Below are positions 40,075 to 49,379 of a stretch of 64,000 nt of DNA, in pieces. Position 1 is the stretch's first letter. Each line of letters begins with the position of its first letter. This DNA is from Mycobacterium scrofulaceum (lineage in GTDB: Bacteria; Actinomycetota; Actinomycetes; Mycobacteriales; Mycobacteriaceae): positions 1 to 64,000 of the forward strand of contig NZ_MVIJ01000004.1 in assembly GCF_002086735.1 (NCBI RefSeq), written 5' to 3'. A program made the position numbers and the translations under genes. Under the pieces are notes generated by a model. It made no database searches. It was not told the DNA's origin and saw only the letters and a program-made list of their open reading frames with translations.

Positions 40075-40989
40075 ATGGCTCACACACCCGAACTGTCGGC
40101 CGCACACGTTGGCGAGCAGCTGGAGCTGTACCGCCGGATGTGGGTGCTGCGTCTGCTCGACATGGCGCTGGAAGAGTCGCGCATCGACGGCCTGCTCGAC
40201 GGGCCAATGGTGGCCGCATTCGGCCAAGAGGCCGTGGCCGTCGGCGCTACCGCGGCGCTTCGGCCCGGCGACATCATGAGCACCGCGATCCGCCATTTCG
40301 AGCACGCACGGCAGGTCGGCCTTGTCCTTCCGTTGGGCCCGGCGATCGCCGAAACGATCGTGCCGAGCCGCTGCGCCGTCGCCGATGCGAAGGAGAGCCC
40401 CTTCGCGACGGAATGGAAGGAGATCTTCGCGACGTCCGACCCGATGCGGAAGTCGATCCTGTTCGCGCTCGGAGACGCCTACGCGCAGCGACTGGCCGGT
40501 GCGGGTGGGGTCACGCTGTGCGTGGTAGGAACCGACGCCGTGGACTCCGCCGAGTTCAAGTCGGCCGCATCAATCGCGCTGTCGTGGCGGCTTCCGGTGG
40601 TATTCCTGGTGGAAAACATCCGCGACGGTTCGGGTGTGCGCCGCGGCCCGCGTGAGCGGCACGGATTACCCGTGCTCTTGGCCGACGGCAAAGACGTTGG
40701 CGCAGTTAATGACTCGGTTACTCGGGCGGTGCGGCGGGCGAGCGTCGGCGAGGGTCCCACCATGGTCGAGGCGGTCACCTACCGCACCAACCACCCCGCC
40801 GGGGCCGACCCGTTGGTCTTTGCCAGGCGAGAGCTGACCCGCGCCGGTGTGAGCGCCGGCCACCTCTACGAGGTGGAACGCCGGGCTCGCCACCTGGTGG
40901 CCGAGGCCGCGGCCGTGGCCAACGCACTGCTGCGCTGCGGCGGACCGGCGCCGGTCAGCGAACCGGACCACTGGTCGGCCGCTAGCTGA
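40075..40989 (+). CDS. Degenerate E1-alpha-like (thiamine-dependent dehydrogenase) protein
   Basis: The product (304 aa) aligns with alpha subunits of 2-oxo-acid dehydrogenases: YRRMWVLRLLDMALEESRID, GQEAVAVGATAALRPGDIM and SWRLPVVFLVENI. However, the thiamine-diphosphate motif, normally G-D-G-x(about 25)-N with E at the start of the loop, reads VVGTDAVDSAEF (Gly152-Thr-Asp154). The H-x-H active-site loop is not evident, and no E1-beta gene follows. Therefore it is probably non-catalytic or does not bind thiamine diphosphate. TAGGAGACC lies ahead of the ATG. Its 3' end overlaps the convergent response-regulator gene by 8 bp. Confidence 0.75.
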   Translation: MAHTPELSAAHVGEQLELYRRMWVLRLLDMALEESRIDGLLDGPMVAAFGQEAVAVGATAALRPGDIMSTAIRHFEHARQVGLVLPLGPAIAETIVPSRCAVADAKESPFATEWKEIFATSDPMRKSILFALGDAYAQRLAGAGGVTLCVVGTDAVDSAEFKSAASIALSWRLPVVFLVENIRDGSGVRRGPRERHGLPVLLADGKDVGAVNDSVTRAVRRASVGEGPTMVEAVTYRTNHPAGADPLVFARRELTRAGVSAGHLYEVERRARHLVAEAAAVANALLRCGGPAPVSEPDHWSAAS

Positions 40990-41656
40990 GCAGACCTTGC
41001 CGCATCGCCTCGGCGACGGCGGCGGCGCGATCGCTGACGCCCAGCTTCTCGTAGAGGCGTTGGACGTGGGTCTTGACCGTCGACGGCGCCACATACAGCT
41101 CGCCGGCGATCACCGGAATGCTTTGCCCACGCGCAATCCGGTTGAGTACCTCTCGTTCTCGCGCGCTGAGCACGGGGCCGGTCGGTGCCGCCCGGTGGCG
41201 GATCTCCGCGGTGAGGCCTCCGACGAGCGCCGGTGCCACCACGTCGCGCCCCTGCGCACAGTCCAGCACCGCCTTGACTATCTCGCTGCGCGTCGAGTCC
41301 TTCAGCACGAACCCGGCGGCGCCCTGCTGCAGTGCCTGGTACACGATGGCGGGCTCGTCGTGCGCCGAGATGAGCAGCACCCGGGTCGGCAAGTCCCGGC
41401 TCCGCACCGCCGCCGCGACCTGCCCACCATCCATGCCGGGCATCCGGTAGTCGAGCAACGCGACGTCCGGCAGGTGTTCCTTGATCAACTCCAGCGCCGC
41501 CGAGCCGTCGTCAGCCTCGCCGATCACGGTCACCGAGCCGCTCGACGACAGGGCGCGCACCACGCCTTCGCGAAACAGGGGGTGATCGTCGCCAACAACC
41601 ACCCGCACCTTTTCCGGCGTCGCTGGGCTGGCCATGGCGATGAGTCTAGACCGCAA
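40982..41656 (-). CDS. NarL/LuxR-family response regulator
   Basis: The product (224 aa; ATG 41635 would remove 7 residues) has a receiver domain with acidic pair DDHPLFREG, phospho-acceptor Asp in VALLDYRMPGMDG and Lys in VLKDSTRSEI. A C-terminal LuxR helix-turn-helix follows (LSAREREVLNRIARGQSIPV and STVKTHVQRLYEKLGVSDRA). It diverges from the sensor kinase gene over about 86 bp. It probably binds the C4/G4 inverted repeat there and perhaps the hairpin at 39944 before the E1-alpha-like gene. Confidence 0.9.
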   Translation of the reverse strand: MRSRLIAMASPATPEKVRVVVGDDHPLFREGVVRALSSSGSVTVIGEADDGSAALELIKEHLPDVALLDYRMPGMDGGQVAAAVRSRDLPTRVLLISAHDEPAIVYQALQQGAAGFVLKDSTRSEIVKAVLDCAQGRDVVAPALVGGLTAEIRHRAAPTGPVLSAREREVLNRIARGQSIPVIAGELYVAPSTVKTHVQRLYEKLGVSDRAAAVAEAMRQGLLS

Positions 41657-41705
41657 AGCGTCGGCGGCAATCTGCGGAAACGCTGATGCGGCTCGGTGGG
41701 CGTTG

Positions 41706-41725
41706 CCCCGACGGAACCGCCGGGG
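41706..41725. promoter_or_regulatory. CCCCGACGG-AA-CCGCCGGGG inverted repeat
   Basis: The two 9-bp arms pair at 8 positions around AA, in the space between the divergent response-regulator and kinase starts. NarL-type proteins bind such inverted repeats. The C/G run recalls the dyad at 39944-39959. Confidence 0.45.
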
Positions 41726-41742
41726 ATGAGTACTGTGTTCGC

Positions 41743-42987
41743 GTGGCGGTCGCTAGCGACGCGGAACTGGGTCGAGTGCGCAGAGCCCACCAGCTGCGTT
41801 CCTATCGAGTCGCGTCGGTGCTTCGATTGGGTGTGGTGGGCCTGATGGTGGCCGCCATGGTCGTGGGCACCCCGAAGCGAGAGTGGGCACAGCAAACCGC
41901 CTTGGTCGCGGGGTACGGAATCGTCGCGCTCTGTGCCCTGGCGCTGGCAACTCCTCGGCTTCGCCAGCGATTCGGGCCCCGCTCATGGGCCACGGTCGGC
42001 CGTCTCGAGCCGTTCGCTTTCACCATGATCGACGTCGCGGCGCTGACGGGCTTCCAACTGCTGTCCGCCGTGGGGATCTATCCGTACCTCATCATGGTTC
42101 TGCTGCCGGTTCTGGTCGGCTTCGATGTGTCGTCGCGCCGCGCGGCGGGAGTGCTGGCCTTCACGCTCGTGGGTTTCACGGTCGCCGGAGTTCACGATCA
42201 TTTGTTGGTGGTTCGTGATCAGCTGCTGATGGACTCGTTGAACTGGTCCGACACCGTCTTCCTCGTCGGGCTCTACACCTTCCTATGTGCCACGGCGTTC
42301 GTCATTGTCCGTACCGAGGAGCGACACGTGCGGTCGGTCGCGGGGTTGAGCGCGCTGCGCGAGGAATTGCTTGCGCAGACGATGACCGCGTCGGACGCGG
42401 AGCAGCGCCGGATCTCGGAATCCATCCACGATGGACCGCTTCAGGACATCCTGGTCGTGCGCCAGGAACTCGTCGAACTGGGCGCGGCGCTGCCCGATGA
42501 CGACGACCGAATAAGACGTGCGCTGGCCGGTCTGCAGACGGCATCAGAACGGTTGCGGCAGGCGACCTTCGAGCTGCACCCGGCCGTTCTCGAGCAGGTG
42601 GGCCTGGCCGCCGCGGTCCAGCAGTTGGCGACATTTTCCGCCCAGCGATCGGGCATCGAGATCACCACCGACATCGACTACCCGACTCGTGGGGACATCG
42701 ATCCGGTGGTGTTCGGTGTGGTGCGCGAGTTGTTGTCCAACGTCGTGCAGCATTCGCGGGCCCGCAGCGCCTCGGTGATGCTCGGGATCACCGGTGACAC
42801 CTGCGTCCTGCATGTGGTCGACGATGGTGTGGGTTTCAACGACGAGGCGGTGGCCCGCCGCCTGGGCGAGGGACACATCGGATTGGCGTCGCACCGGGCG
42901 CGCGTGGAAGCCGCCGGGGGAACGTTCGTCATCCTCGACAGCACGGTGGGAACGCACATCTGCGTCGAGTTGCCGATCGCGAAATAG
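41743..42987 (+). CDS. NarL-partner sensor histidine kinase (HisKA_3)
   Basis: The product (414 aa from GTG 41743) has an N-terminal membrane domain with about six hydrophobic segments (for example VASVLRLGVVGLMVAAMVVG, YLIMVLLPVLVGF, FLVGLYTFLCATAFVIV). The dimerisation motif EQRRISESIHDGPLQDIL follows, with His229 as phospho-acceptor, then a HATPase_c domain with NVVQHSRA (N box) and VVDDGVGF (G1). The membrane domain is of the MASE type and gives no hint of the ligand. It forms a two-component system with the divergent regulator. Confidence 0.88.
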   Translation: MAVASDAELGRVRRAHQLRSYRVASVLRLGVVGLMVAAMVVGTPKREWAQQTALVAGYGIVALCALALATPRLRQRFGPRSWATVGRLEPFAFTMIDVAALTGFQLLSAVGIYPYLIMVLLPVLVGFDVSSRRAAGVLAFTLVGFTVAGVHDHLLVVRDQLLMDSLNWSDTVFLVGLYTFLCATAFVIVRTEERHVRSVAGLSALREELLAQTMTASDAEQRRISESIHDGPLQDILVVRQELVELGAALPDDDDRIRRALAGLQTASERLRQATFELHPAVLEQVGLAAAVQQLATFSAQRSGIEITTDIDYPTRGDIDPVVFGVVRELLSNVVQHSRARSASVMLGITGDTCVLHVVDDGVGFNDEAVARRLGEGHIGLASHRARVEAAGGTFVILDSTVGTHICVELPIAK

Positions 42988-43015
42988 ATCACGATCTTGT
43001 GGGTAAGCCCATGGG

Positions 43016-43476
43016 ATGCAACCCAACATCGACCTCGTCCGCGAGTACATGGAGATCTCCTACGCCCCCGGCCGCGCCAGCGCGCAGGCCGTGTCGCACC
43101 TGTGCGGCCCGAACAACCGCTTCATCGCACCCACCACGTTCCCCGGCATCCACACGCTCGAGGCGTACGCCGAAGACCACGGTCGGCTCATGGAGCAGGT
43201 GAACGACCTGCACATCGTCAGCTTCGACGTACTGTTCGCCGACGCGGATCGAGTTTGCTTGCGCTACACGGCCGAGGGGGCACACCGTGGGAAACCGCAC
43301 GGGGATATTCAGCCGACCGGCCGAACGGCCCGTTGGTCGGCGGCCGCCCTCTTCCAGTGCGGGACGGGAAACTCGTCGAATTCATCAAGGAGTGGAACAA
43401 GTTATCGATGTGGGAACAGCTGGGCTGGCCTGCGGAAGAGTGCCTGACCGCGGGGGAATCGGCCGCCGCCAGCTGA
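43016..43476 (+). pseudogene. SnoaL/NTF2-like gene with a frameshift
   Basis: The reading frame from ATG 43016 (MQPNIDLVREYMEISYAPGR) is SnoaL-like up to ARWSAAALFQ, then becomes Ser/Asn-rich nonsense. The next frame continues sensibly as VRDGKLVEFIKEWNKLSMWE and ends at 43476. Restoring one G after 43357 (CAG-GTG-CGG) joins the parts into a normal protein of about 154 residues. So there is a 1-base deletion, either a genuine inactivating mutation or a sequencing error. It follows the kinase gene after 28 bp. The role of the intact ancestor is unknown. Confidence 0.75.
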
Positions 43477-43499
43477 TCGCTCGGCGAGCAGGTGGCCCG

Positions 43500-45116
43500 C
43501 TACTTCAGGTCCACGGATTTCCCGGTGGCGGCCGCGTATCCGGCGCGGTAGCCGAAAACCATTGCGGGCCCGAGCGTCCCGCCCGCACCGCCGTAGGCCC
43601 GTCCGGTGACACCGCCCATCGCGTTGCCGGCGGCGAACAGGCCCGGGATGGGTTCCCCGCCGACGTGCAGCACGCGCCCGTCGCGGTCGGTGCGCGGGCC
43701 GCCCTTGGTGCCCATCGCGCCGATGGACACCGGCACCGCATAGTAGGGGGCGGTATCGATCGGGCCGAGGGTCTTGCCGGCGAGTGTGGTCGCGCTGTCG
43801 TCGCCCCAGTAGCCGTCGTAGGCGCTCGAGCCGCGCCCGAAGTCGGGGTCGGCGCCGGCGGCCACGTGGCGGTTCCAGGCCTCGACGGTGGCGATCAACC
43901 CGTCCGCGTCGATCCCGGTCTTGGCCGCCAGCTCGGCGAGGTCCGCCGACTCGCAGAACCAGTCCGGAACGGGCTGCCCGGGTCCGACGCCCAGGAATCC
44001 GTAGCGCTGCAGGTGAATTGAGTCGAAGACCATCCACCCCCGGTCGTTGACGTACCCGCCGCGGGGATCGAGGTAGTGAAATGCGCCGGCCATGGAGTTG
44101 TAATCGCACGCCTCGTTGACGAAGCGGCGCCCGGCCGAGTTGACGATGATGCTCCGCGGCCGCGTCCGTTCCAGCCGTACGCTGCGGCTGCGCGGCCTGC
44201 CTTCGATGGTGTCGCCGGGGATCTGGACGATCGGAACCCACCAGGCCTCGCCCATGTTGGCCAGGTCGGCTCCGTGCGCCATCGCCATCCGCAGGCCGTC
44301 CCCGGTGTTGTTGGGCGGGGACACCGCGCCGTGCATCGGCCCACGCAAAAAGGCTTGTGTCAGAGCGGGATCCCATTCGAAACCGCCCGTGCCCAGGACG
44401 ACACCGCGCCGCGCGCCGACGCGGATCGTGCGGTCCGCGAGTCCGATCCGCACCCCGGTGATGTCCCCGTCCTCGCCGATGAGTCGTTCGGCGCGCGCGT
44501 TGGTGTGCGGGGTCACGCCGGCATCCAGCAGCCCCTTGAGCAGCCCCGCGATCAGCGCGGTGCCGGCGACGCACAGCCGGCCGGTGCGTTCGTCGATCGC
44601 CGCGTGCAGCCGGGCCCTGGTCTCGGCGTCGAAGCCGACGTTGGACCAGTCGGCAGGAAACGACGTGATCTGGGTAGCCCATTCGCCGAGCTGCGCCAGG
44701 TCGAAGGGCGCCGCGCTGAGCGATCGGCCACCGGCCGGTTGTCCACCCGGCAGTTCGGGGCGATAGTCGGGAAAGCCCGTGGCGACCTCGAAGCGCAGAC
44801 CACTGTGTGTCTCGACGAAGTCCAGCATCGCCGGGCCGGTGTGCACAAAGGTCTCGACCAGCTCGTCGTCCATCGACCCGAGGGACTGCGCGCGCAGGTA
44901 GCGCAACGCATCGGCGGGCGTCAGTTCGCCGTCGGCGCAACGGTTGTGGGCGGGAATCCACACGACGCCGCCCGACACCGCGGTGGTCCCGCCGACGGTC
45001 GGTGCCTTCTCGAAGACCTCCACCGAGGCCCCTGCCGCCGCCGCGGCGAGCGCGGCGGTGAGCCCGGCGCCACCACTGCCGAGCACGACGACGTCGACTT
45101 GCATGTCCCACGACAT
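43500..45116 (-). CDS. FAD-binding dehydrogenase, KstD/fumarate-reductase-like
   Basis: The product (538 aa from ATG 45116) has the N-terminal dinucleotide motif VVLGSGGAGLTAALAAAAAG and the KAPTVGGTTAVSGGVVWIP segment common to 3-ketosteroid dehydrogenases. The C-terminal FAD part is GLFAAGNAMGGVTGRAYGGA. It has GAMGTKGGPRTDRDGRVL, again as in KstD. The open frame extends upstream to 45827 only because it runs antisense-like through the IclR gene, so I reject the longer start. It lies 14 bp after the IclR gene in one unit. The likely reaction is 1,2-dehydrogenation of a cyclic ketone. Confidence 0.82.
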   Translation of the reverse strand: MSWDMQVDVVVLGSGGAGLTAALAAAAAGASVEVFEKAPTVGGTTAVSGGVVWIPAHNRCADGELTPADALRYLRAQSLGSMDDELVETFVHTGPAMLDFVETHSGLRFEVATGFPDYRPELPGGQPAGGRSLSAAPFDLAQLGEWATQITSFPADWSNVGFDAETRARLHAAIDERTGRLCVAGTALIAGLLKGLLDAGVTPHTNARAERLIGEDGDITGVRIGLADRTIRVGARRGVVLGTGGFEWDPALTQAFLRGPMHGAVSPPNNTGDGLRMAMAHGADLANMGEAWWVPIVQIPGDTIEGRPRSRSVRLERTRPRSIIVNSAGRRFVNEACDYNSMAGAFHYLDPRGGYVNDRGWMVFDSIHLQRYGFLGVGPGQPVPDWFCESADLAELAAKTGIDADGLIATVEAWNRHVAAGADPDFGRGSSAYDGYWGDDSATTLAGKTLGPIDTAPYYAVPVSIGAMGTKGGPRTDRDGRVLHVGGEPIPGLFAAGNAMGGVTGRAYGGAGGTLGPAMVFGYRAGYAAATGKSVDLK

Positions 45117-45130
45117 GGATTGATATCCCT

Positions 45131-45808
45131 TCAGCTCAGCAGCTCGGACAACTGCTTCGCGGCTTTGACGACAGCGTCTTTTCCGCGCATCACCACGTCT
45201 TCGCGGTGCGAGATGAGGTTGATGCAGGTCGGCGGGGATGGGGCCGGGCGGTGCACCGCGACGGCGAGGCCGTAGGTGTTCGGCTCGATCTCGCCGTACG
45301 TGGTCACCCAGCCGCGTTCCCGTGCGCGGGTGACCAGGTCTCGTTCCCCCGGACGCGGCGGCATGCTCGCGAGCAGGGCGATGCCGGCGGCGCCGCGGGT
45401 CAGCGGGTATCGACTGCCCTCGTGAAAGGACAGCTGGTAGGCCACATGGCTCGGCACGATCACCGCGATGGCCACCTGCTGGTCGCCCTCGGCGACGAGC
45501 AGCGACACCGTGGTGGCGAGCTCGTCGGCCAGCGCCCGCAGCGTCGGAAGGCTGACCTGGCGGACGTTGCGGTCGAACGATGCGCCGAGCACGGCCAGCC
45601 CGGACGCGGGCCGGTAGCGCCCGTCCTCGCCCTTGGCCACCAGCCGGAACTCCGCCAGCGTCGTCAGCAGTCGATAGGCGATGGTGCGGTGCACCCCGAC
45701 CTGGTCGGCCAGCTGTTGCACGGTGAGCCCGCCGGGGGAGTCGGCGACCATTTGCAGCGCCGTCAGCCCCCTGGCCAGCGTCTGCGAACCCGTTCCCGAA
45801 CCCGTCAC
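45131..45808 (-). CDS. IclR-family transcriptional regulator
   Basis: The product (225 aa) has an N-terminal winged helix (GGLTVQQLADQVGVHRTIAY then RLLTTLAEFRLV) and the IclR effector domain (AVLGASFDRNVRQVSLPTL, ALLASMPPRPGERD). It is co-transcribed with the KstD-like gene and diverges from the ring-cleavage operon at 45933. The gap holds two overlapping dyads built from TGTGCG half-sites. Aromatic catabolism in actinobacteria is often under IclR control, which fits the targets here. Confidence 0.88.
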   Translation of the reverse strand: MTGSGTGSQTLARGLTALQMVADSPGGLTVQQLADQVGVHRTIAYRLLTTLAEFRLVAKGEDGRYRPASGLAVLGASFDRNVRQVSLPTLRALADELATTVSLLVAEGDQQVAIAVIVPSHVAYQLSFHEGSRYPLTRGAAGIALLASMPPRPGERDLVTRARERGWVTTYGEIEPNTYGLAVAVHRPAPSPPTCINLISHREDVVMRGKDAVVKAAKQLSELLS

Positions 45809-45851
45809 AGCCTTGACAGACCCACATCGGAGAGCGAAGCTCTATATATAA

Positions 45852-45878
45852 CGCACATCAGTGTGCGATATTAGCACA
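45852..45878. promoter_or_regulatory. Overlapping TGTGCG dyads (IclR operator)
   Basis: CGCACA-TCAG-TGTGCG at 45852-45867 is a perfect 6-bp dyad. Its right half also pairs with GCACA at 45874-45878 across 7 bases (TGTGC...GCACA). The sites lie just downstream of an AT-rich tatatata stretch, in the region between the divergent IclR (45808) and hydrolase (45933) starts. Confidence 0.6.
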
Positions 45879-45932
45879 CAGGATATGTCGAAAACGAGAA
45901 CGAGATTTCCGACTGTCGGCCGGAGAGGAATC

Positions 45933-46796
45933 GTGGCGGAGTTCGAGAGCATCTGGAGCGATCTGCAGGGTGTGGCGTTCGAGCAGGGCTACCTCGACGC
46001 CGGCGGGGTGCGGACGCGTTACCTGCGGGCAGGCGACCCGGGCAGGCCGGTGCTGGTGCTGCTGCACGGTTCCGGTGGTCACGCCGAGGCGTACGTCCGC
46101 AACCTGGGGGCGCACGCCGAGCATTTCTGGACCTGGTCGATCGACATGCTGGGCCACGGCTACACCGGCAAGCCGGGCCACCCGCTGGAAGTCCGCCACT
46201 ACGTCGAGCACCTGATGGCCGTCCTGCGCACCATCGGCGTGAACCGCGCCTGCATCAGCGGCGAATCGCTGGGCGGCTGGGTGGCCACCCGCGCCGCCAT
46301 CGATCATCCCGACGTGGTCGACCGGCTCGTCCTCAACACCGCGGGCGGCTCCCAGGCCGACCCGGTGGTGATGAAGCGCATCATCACGCTGTCCATGGCG
46401 GCCGCCGAGGACCCGACCTGGGAAACGGTGCAGGCGCGGATCAAGTGGTTGATGGCCGACAAGTCCAAGGGCTACGACGACCTGGTCGCCAGCCGCCAAC
46501 GCGTCTATCGCCAGCCGGGATTCGTCGACGCCATGCGCGACATCATGGCGTTGCAGGACCCGGAGATTCGGGCGCGCAACATCATCGGACCGGACGACTA
46601 CGGTGCGATCACCGCGCCGACGCTGGTGCTGTGGACCAGTGACGACCCCACCGCCGACGTGACCGAGGGCCGCCGCATCGCGTCGATGATCCCCGGCGCG
46701 CGGTTCGAGGTGATGCCCGGCTGCGGTCACTGGCCCCAGTACGAGGACCCCAAGACCTTCAATCGTTTGCATCTCGACTTCCTGCTGGGGCGGTGA
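45933..46796 (+). CDS. C-C bond hydrolase-like alpha/beta hydrolase (MhpC/HsaD type)
   Basis: The product (287 aa from GTG 45933, which has GGAGAGGA upstream) is an alpha/beta hydrolase with [16 protein letters not shown] (oxyanion), [10 protein letters not shown] (nucleophile Ser), [12 protein letters not shown] (Asp region) and [11 protein letters not shown] (catalytic His). The layout follows meta-cleavage-product hydrolases such as MhpC and HsaD. As it precedes a flavin hydroxylase and an extradiol dioxygenase, hydrolysis of the ring-opened dienone is the natural assignment. An earlier ATG at 45861 would run into the operator. Confidence 0.83.
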   Translation: MAEFESIWSDLQGVAFEQGYLDAGGVRTRYLRAGDPGRPVLVLLHGSGGHAEAYVRNLGAHAEHFWTWSIDMLGHGYTGKPGHPLEVRHYVEHLMAVLRTIGVNRACISGESLGGWVATRAAIDHPDVVDRLVLNTAGGSQADPVVMKRIITLSMAAAEDPTWETVQARIKWLMADKSKGYDDLVASRQRVYRQPGFVDAMRDIMALQDPEIRARNIIGPDDYGAITAPTLVLWTSDDPTADVTEGRRIASMIPGARFEVMPGCGHWPQYEDPKTFNRLHLDFLLGR

Positions 46797-48514
46797 TGGT
46801 AGAGCAGGGGCGCGAGCCGGCGGGAATCGAGACCGACGTCGTCGTGGTCGGCGCCGGCCCCGTCGGTCTGACGTTGGCCAACATCCTTGGCCTGCAGGGC
46901 ATCCGCACGGTGGTAGTCGACGAACGCGACACGCTGATCGACTACCCGCGCGGCGTGGGGCTCGACGACGAGGCGCTGCGCACATTTCAGTCGATCGGGC
47001 TCGCGGATCGGGTGGTGCCGCACACGGTGCCCAACCAGATCCTGCGGTTCGTCGACGCCAAGCGGCGCGTGCTCGCCGAAATGGCGCCGCCCGACGCGCG
47101 TTTCGGGTGGCCGAAGCGCAACGGCTTCGTGCAACCGCTGGTGGATGCCGAGCTGCTGGCCGGTCTGGACCGATTCGAGCATGTCGAGGTGTGGTGGGGA
47201 CGCCCGATGACGGGTTGTTCCGAGGACGCCGACGGGGTGCGGGTCGATCTGGGAGGCGGGCGCGACCACGAGACGTCAAGCGTGCGCGCGCGTTACGTGG
47301 TCGGCTGCGACGGCGGTCGCAGCATGACCCGCCGCATGATGGGCGTGTCTTTCGACGGGACGACGTCGTCGACCCGCTGGCTGGTGGTCGACGTCGCCAA
47401 CGACCCGCTCGGCCATCCCAACAGCGAGGTCGGCGCCGACCCCGAACGCCCGTACGCCTCGATCTCGATCGCACACGGGATCCGGCGCTTCGAGTTCATG
47501 ATCCACGCCGACGAGACCGACGAACAGGCGGAGGATCCCGCGTTCCTGACACGGATGCTCGCCCGGATGGTGCCGCACCCGGACCGCGTCGACGTGATCC
47601 GGCGGCGCCTCTACACCCATCACTCGCGGATCGCCGGCGCGTTCCGCAAGGGTCGGCTGCTGCTGGCCGGCGACGCCGCGCACCTCATGCCCGTCTGGCA
47701 GGGCCAGGGCTACAACAGCGGAATCCGGGACGCCGCCAATCTGGGTTGGAAGCTCGCCGCCGTCGTGAGCGGGCGCGCCGACGACAGGTTGCTGGACACC
47801 TACGACATGGAGCGCCGCAAGCACGCGCGGGCGATGATCGACCTGTCCACCATGGTGGGCCGGGTGATCTCGCCGACCAACCGCCGGGTGGCCGGCGCGC
47901 GCGATCTGCTCGTGCGGTCGGCGTCAATTGTGCCGTCGCTCAAGCGGTATGTCCTCGAGATGCGGTTCAAGCCGATGCCGCGCTACGAACAGGGGGCCGT
48001 GGTACATGGTGAACCCGGCCGGGACGGTTCGCCGGTGGGGACGCTGTTCATCCAGCCCCGGGTCGACACCCGCGAGCGCCACGATGTGCTGTTGGACGAC
48101 GTGCTCGGTGACTGGTTCGCCGTGCTGTGCTGGAACAACAACCCGCGCAAGATCCTCGGTGACATGGCCTTCGCCAACTGGAAGGCGCTGGGCGCGCGGT
48201 TCTTTGCGCTGCGGCCCGCCACTCAACTGCATTGGACCGGTCACGACGATCCCGACGTCGCGGTCGTGGGTGATCGGTCCGGCGCCGTCAAGGCCTGGTT
48301 CGACACCCACCAAGAATCGGTGTTGTTCCTGCGTCCCGACCGGTGCATCGCCGGCGCCTGCATCGCCCAGCGCGCCCCCGAGCTGAGCGCCGCGCTCCTC
48401 GACGCGCTGACGCTGACGCCGAGAGGGGGTGATCCGCAAAGTGGCACTGGCTCTGTGCTGTATGTCGCACAGCCCGCTCCTGAATCTTCCGGGGCCGTCG
48501 CGGGGCCTGCTTGA
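46793..48514 (+). CDS. mhpA: MhpA-like FAD-dependent aromatic hydroxylase
   Basis: The product (573 aa) is a class A flavin monooxygenase: [20 protein letters not shown] (ADP binding), the [18 protein letters not shown] motif, and [20 protein letters not shown] for the flavin ribityl. The C-terminal thioredoxin-like part carries [16 protein letters not shown]. It resembles 3-(3-hydroxyphenyl)propionate hydroxylase, which adds an ortho hydroxyl to give a catechol. The last 30 or so residues (after LTLTPRGG) overlap the next gene and are not typical of the family. The start overlaps the hydrolase stop. Confidence 0.88.
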   Translation: MMVEQGREPAGIETDVVVVGAGPVGLTLANILGLQGIRTVVVDERDTLIDYPRGVGLDDEALRTFQSIGLADRVVPHTVPNQILRFVDAKRRVLAEMAPPDARFGWPKRNGFVQPLVDAELLAGLDRFEHVEVWWGRPMTGCSEDADGVRVDLGGGRDHETSSVRARYVVGCDGGRSMTRRMMGVSFDGTTSSTRWLVVDVANDPLGHPNSEVGADPERPYASISIAHGIRRFEFMIHADETDEQAEDPAFLTRMLARMVPHPDRVDVIRRRLYTHHSRIAGAFRKGRLLLAGDAAHLMPVWQGQGYNSGIRDAANLGWKLAAVVSGRADDRLLDTYDMERRKHARAMIDLSTMVGRVISPTNRRVAGARDLLVRSASIVPSLKRYVLEMRFKPMPRYEQGAVVHGEPGRDGSPVGTLFIQPRVDTRERHDVLLDDVLGDWFAVLCWNNNPRKILGDMAFANWKALGARFFALRPATQLHWTGHDDPDVAVVGDRSGAVKAWFDTHQESVLFLRPDRCIAGACIAQRAPELSAALLDALTLTPRGGDPQSGTGSVLYVAQPAPESSGAVAGPA

Positions 48515-49379
48515 CGAGGTCGAAGGCGCGATCGCCGACGCGCGACACTTCGTCGCCGACTACGACCCCGAACTCGTCGTCGTCTTCGCCCCGGACCACT
48601 ACAACGGGTTCTTCTACAAGACGATGCCGCCCTTCTGCATCGGCACGCGCGCCAGCGGCGTCGGGGATTACGGCACCCATGCCGGTCCGCTCGACGTTCC
48701 GGAACGGCTTGCCACCGAGTGCGCGCAAGCGGTGCTCGACGCGGGCGTCGACGTGGCGGTTTCGGCCTGCATGGACGTCGATCACGGCACCGTCCAGCCG
48801 CTGGAGAAATTGTTCGGCAAGGCGACCGCCCGGCCGGTGATCCCCGTCTTCATCAACGCGATCGGTTTGCCGCTGGGGCCATTAGATCGCTGCCGGGCGC
48901 TCGGCACCGCCGTCGGCGGCTACCTGGCCACCCTGGACAAGCGGGTCCTCGTGCTGGGATCCGGTGGGCTTTCGCACAGCCCGCCGGTACCCACGCCGAC
49001 GACCGCGCCGCCGCCGGTGCTGGAGCGCATCGTGCACGGCCGGCCGATGACGCCCGAGCAGCGCCAAGCCCGGCAGGCCGCCGTCATCGACGCGGCCAAG
49101 AGCTTCGCAGCCGGTGACAGCGGGCTGCAACCGCTGAACCCGGTGTGGGACCGGCGGTTCCTCGAAATCATCGACGGCGGGCGGCTGGCCGAACTCGACC
49201 AGTGGTCCAACTCGTTCGTGGCCCACGAGGGCGGAAGCTCCGCCCAGGAAATCAGAACGTGGGTCGCCGCGTTCGCGGCGCTGGCCAGCGCAGGCCCCTA
49301 CGCAACCGTCGGGCGCTACTACCGACCGGCCGCGGAACTCATCGCCGGCTTCGCCATCAGAACGGCCGTGCTCACGTGA
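48429..49379 (+). CDS. mhpB: MhpB-like extradiol catechol dioxygenase (LigB superfamily)
   Basis: The product (316 aa) is a class III extradiol dioxygenase: [14 protein letters not shown] gives the first iron His, [19 protein letters not shown] the next His, and [13 protein letters not shown] the active-site His-Gly region. It matches 2,3-dihydroxyphenylpropionate 1,2-dioxygenase in length (about 314). The GTG at 48429 is one option and GTG 48441 ([10 protein letters not shown]) another, placed more normally behind AGGGGG. Either way the gene lies 74-86 bp inside the end of the hydroxylase gene. It opens the catechol ring for the hydrolase at 45933. Confidence 0.88.
   Translation: MIRKVALALCCMSHSPLLNLPGPSRGLLDEVEGAIADARHFVADYDPELVVVFAPDHYNGFFYKTMPPFCIGTRASGVGDYGTHAGPLDVPERLATECAQAVLDAGVDVAVSACMDVDHGTVQPLEKLFGKATARPVIPVFINAIGLPLGPLDRCRALGTAVGGYLATLDKRVLVLGSGGLSHSPPVPTPTTAPPPVLERIVHGRPMTPEQRQARQAAVIDAAKSFAAGDSGLQPLNPVWDRRFLEIIDGGRLAELDQWSNSFVAHEGGSSAQEIRTWVAAFAALASAGPYATVGRYYRPAAELIAGFAIRTAVLT

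Noticed and set aside
43500..45827. A 775-residue KstD-like protein
   Set aside because: The extra N-terminal 237 residues are read through the IclR gene in another frame and are Arg/Ala-rich noise; the FAD motif begins directly after the ATG at 45116.
46793..49379. Assignment as a plain 3-hydroxyphenylpropionate operon
   Set aside because: MhpA, MhpB and the hydrolase would fit, but MhpD/E/F homologues are absent and KstD-like and 3-alpha-HSD-like genes share the cluster, so a simple phenylpropionate pathway is not the best overall explanation.
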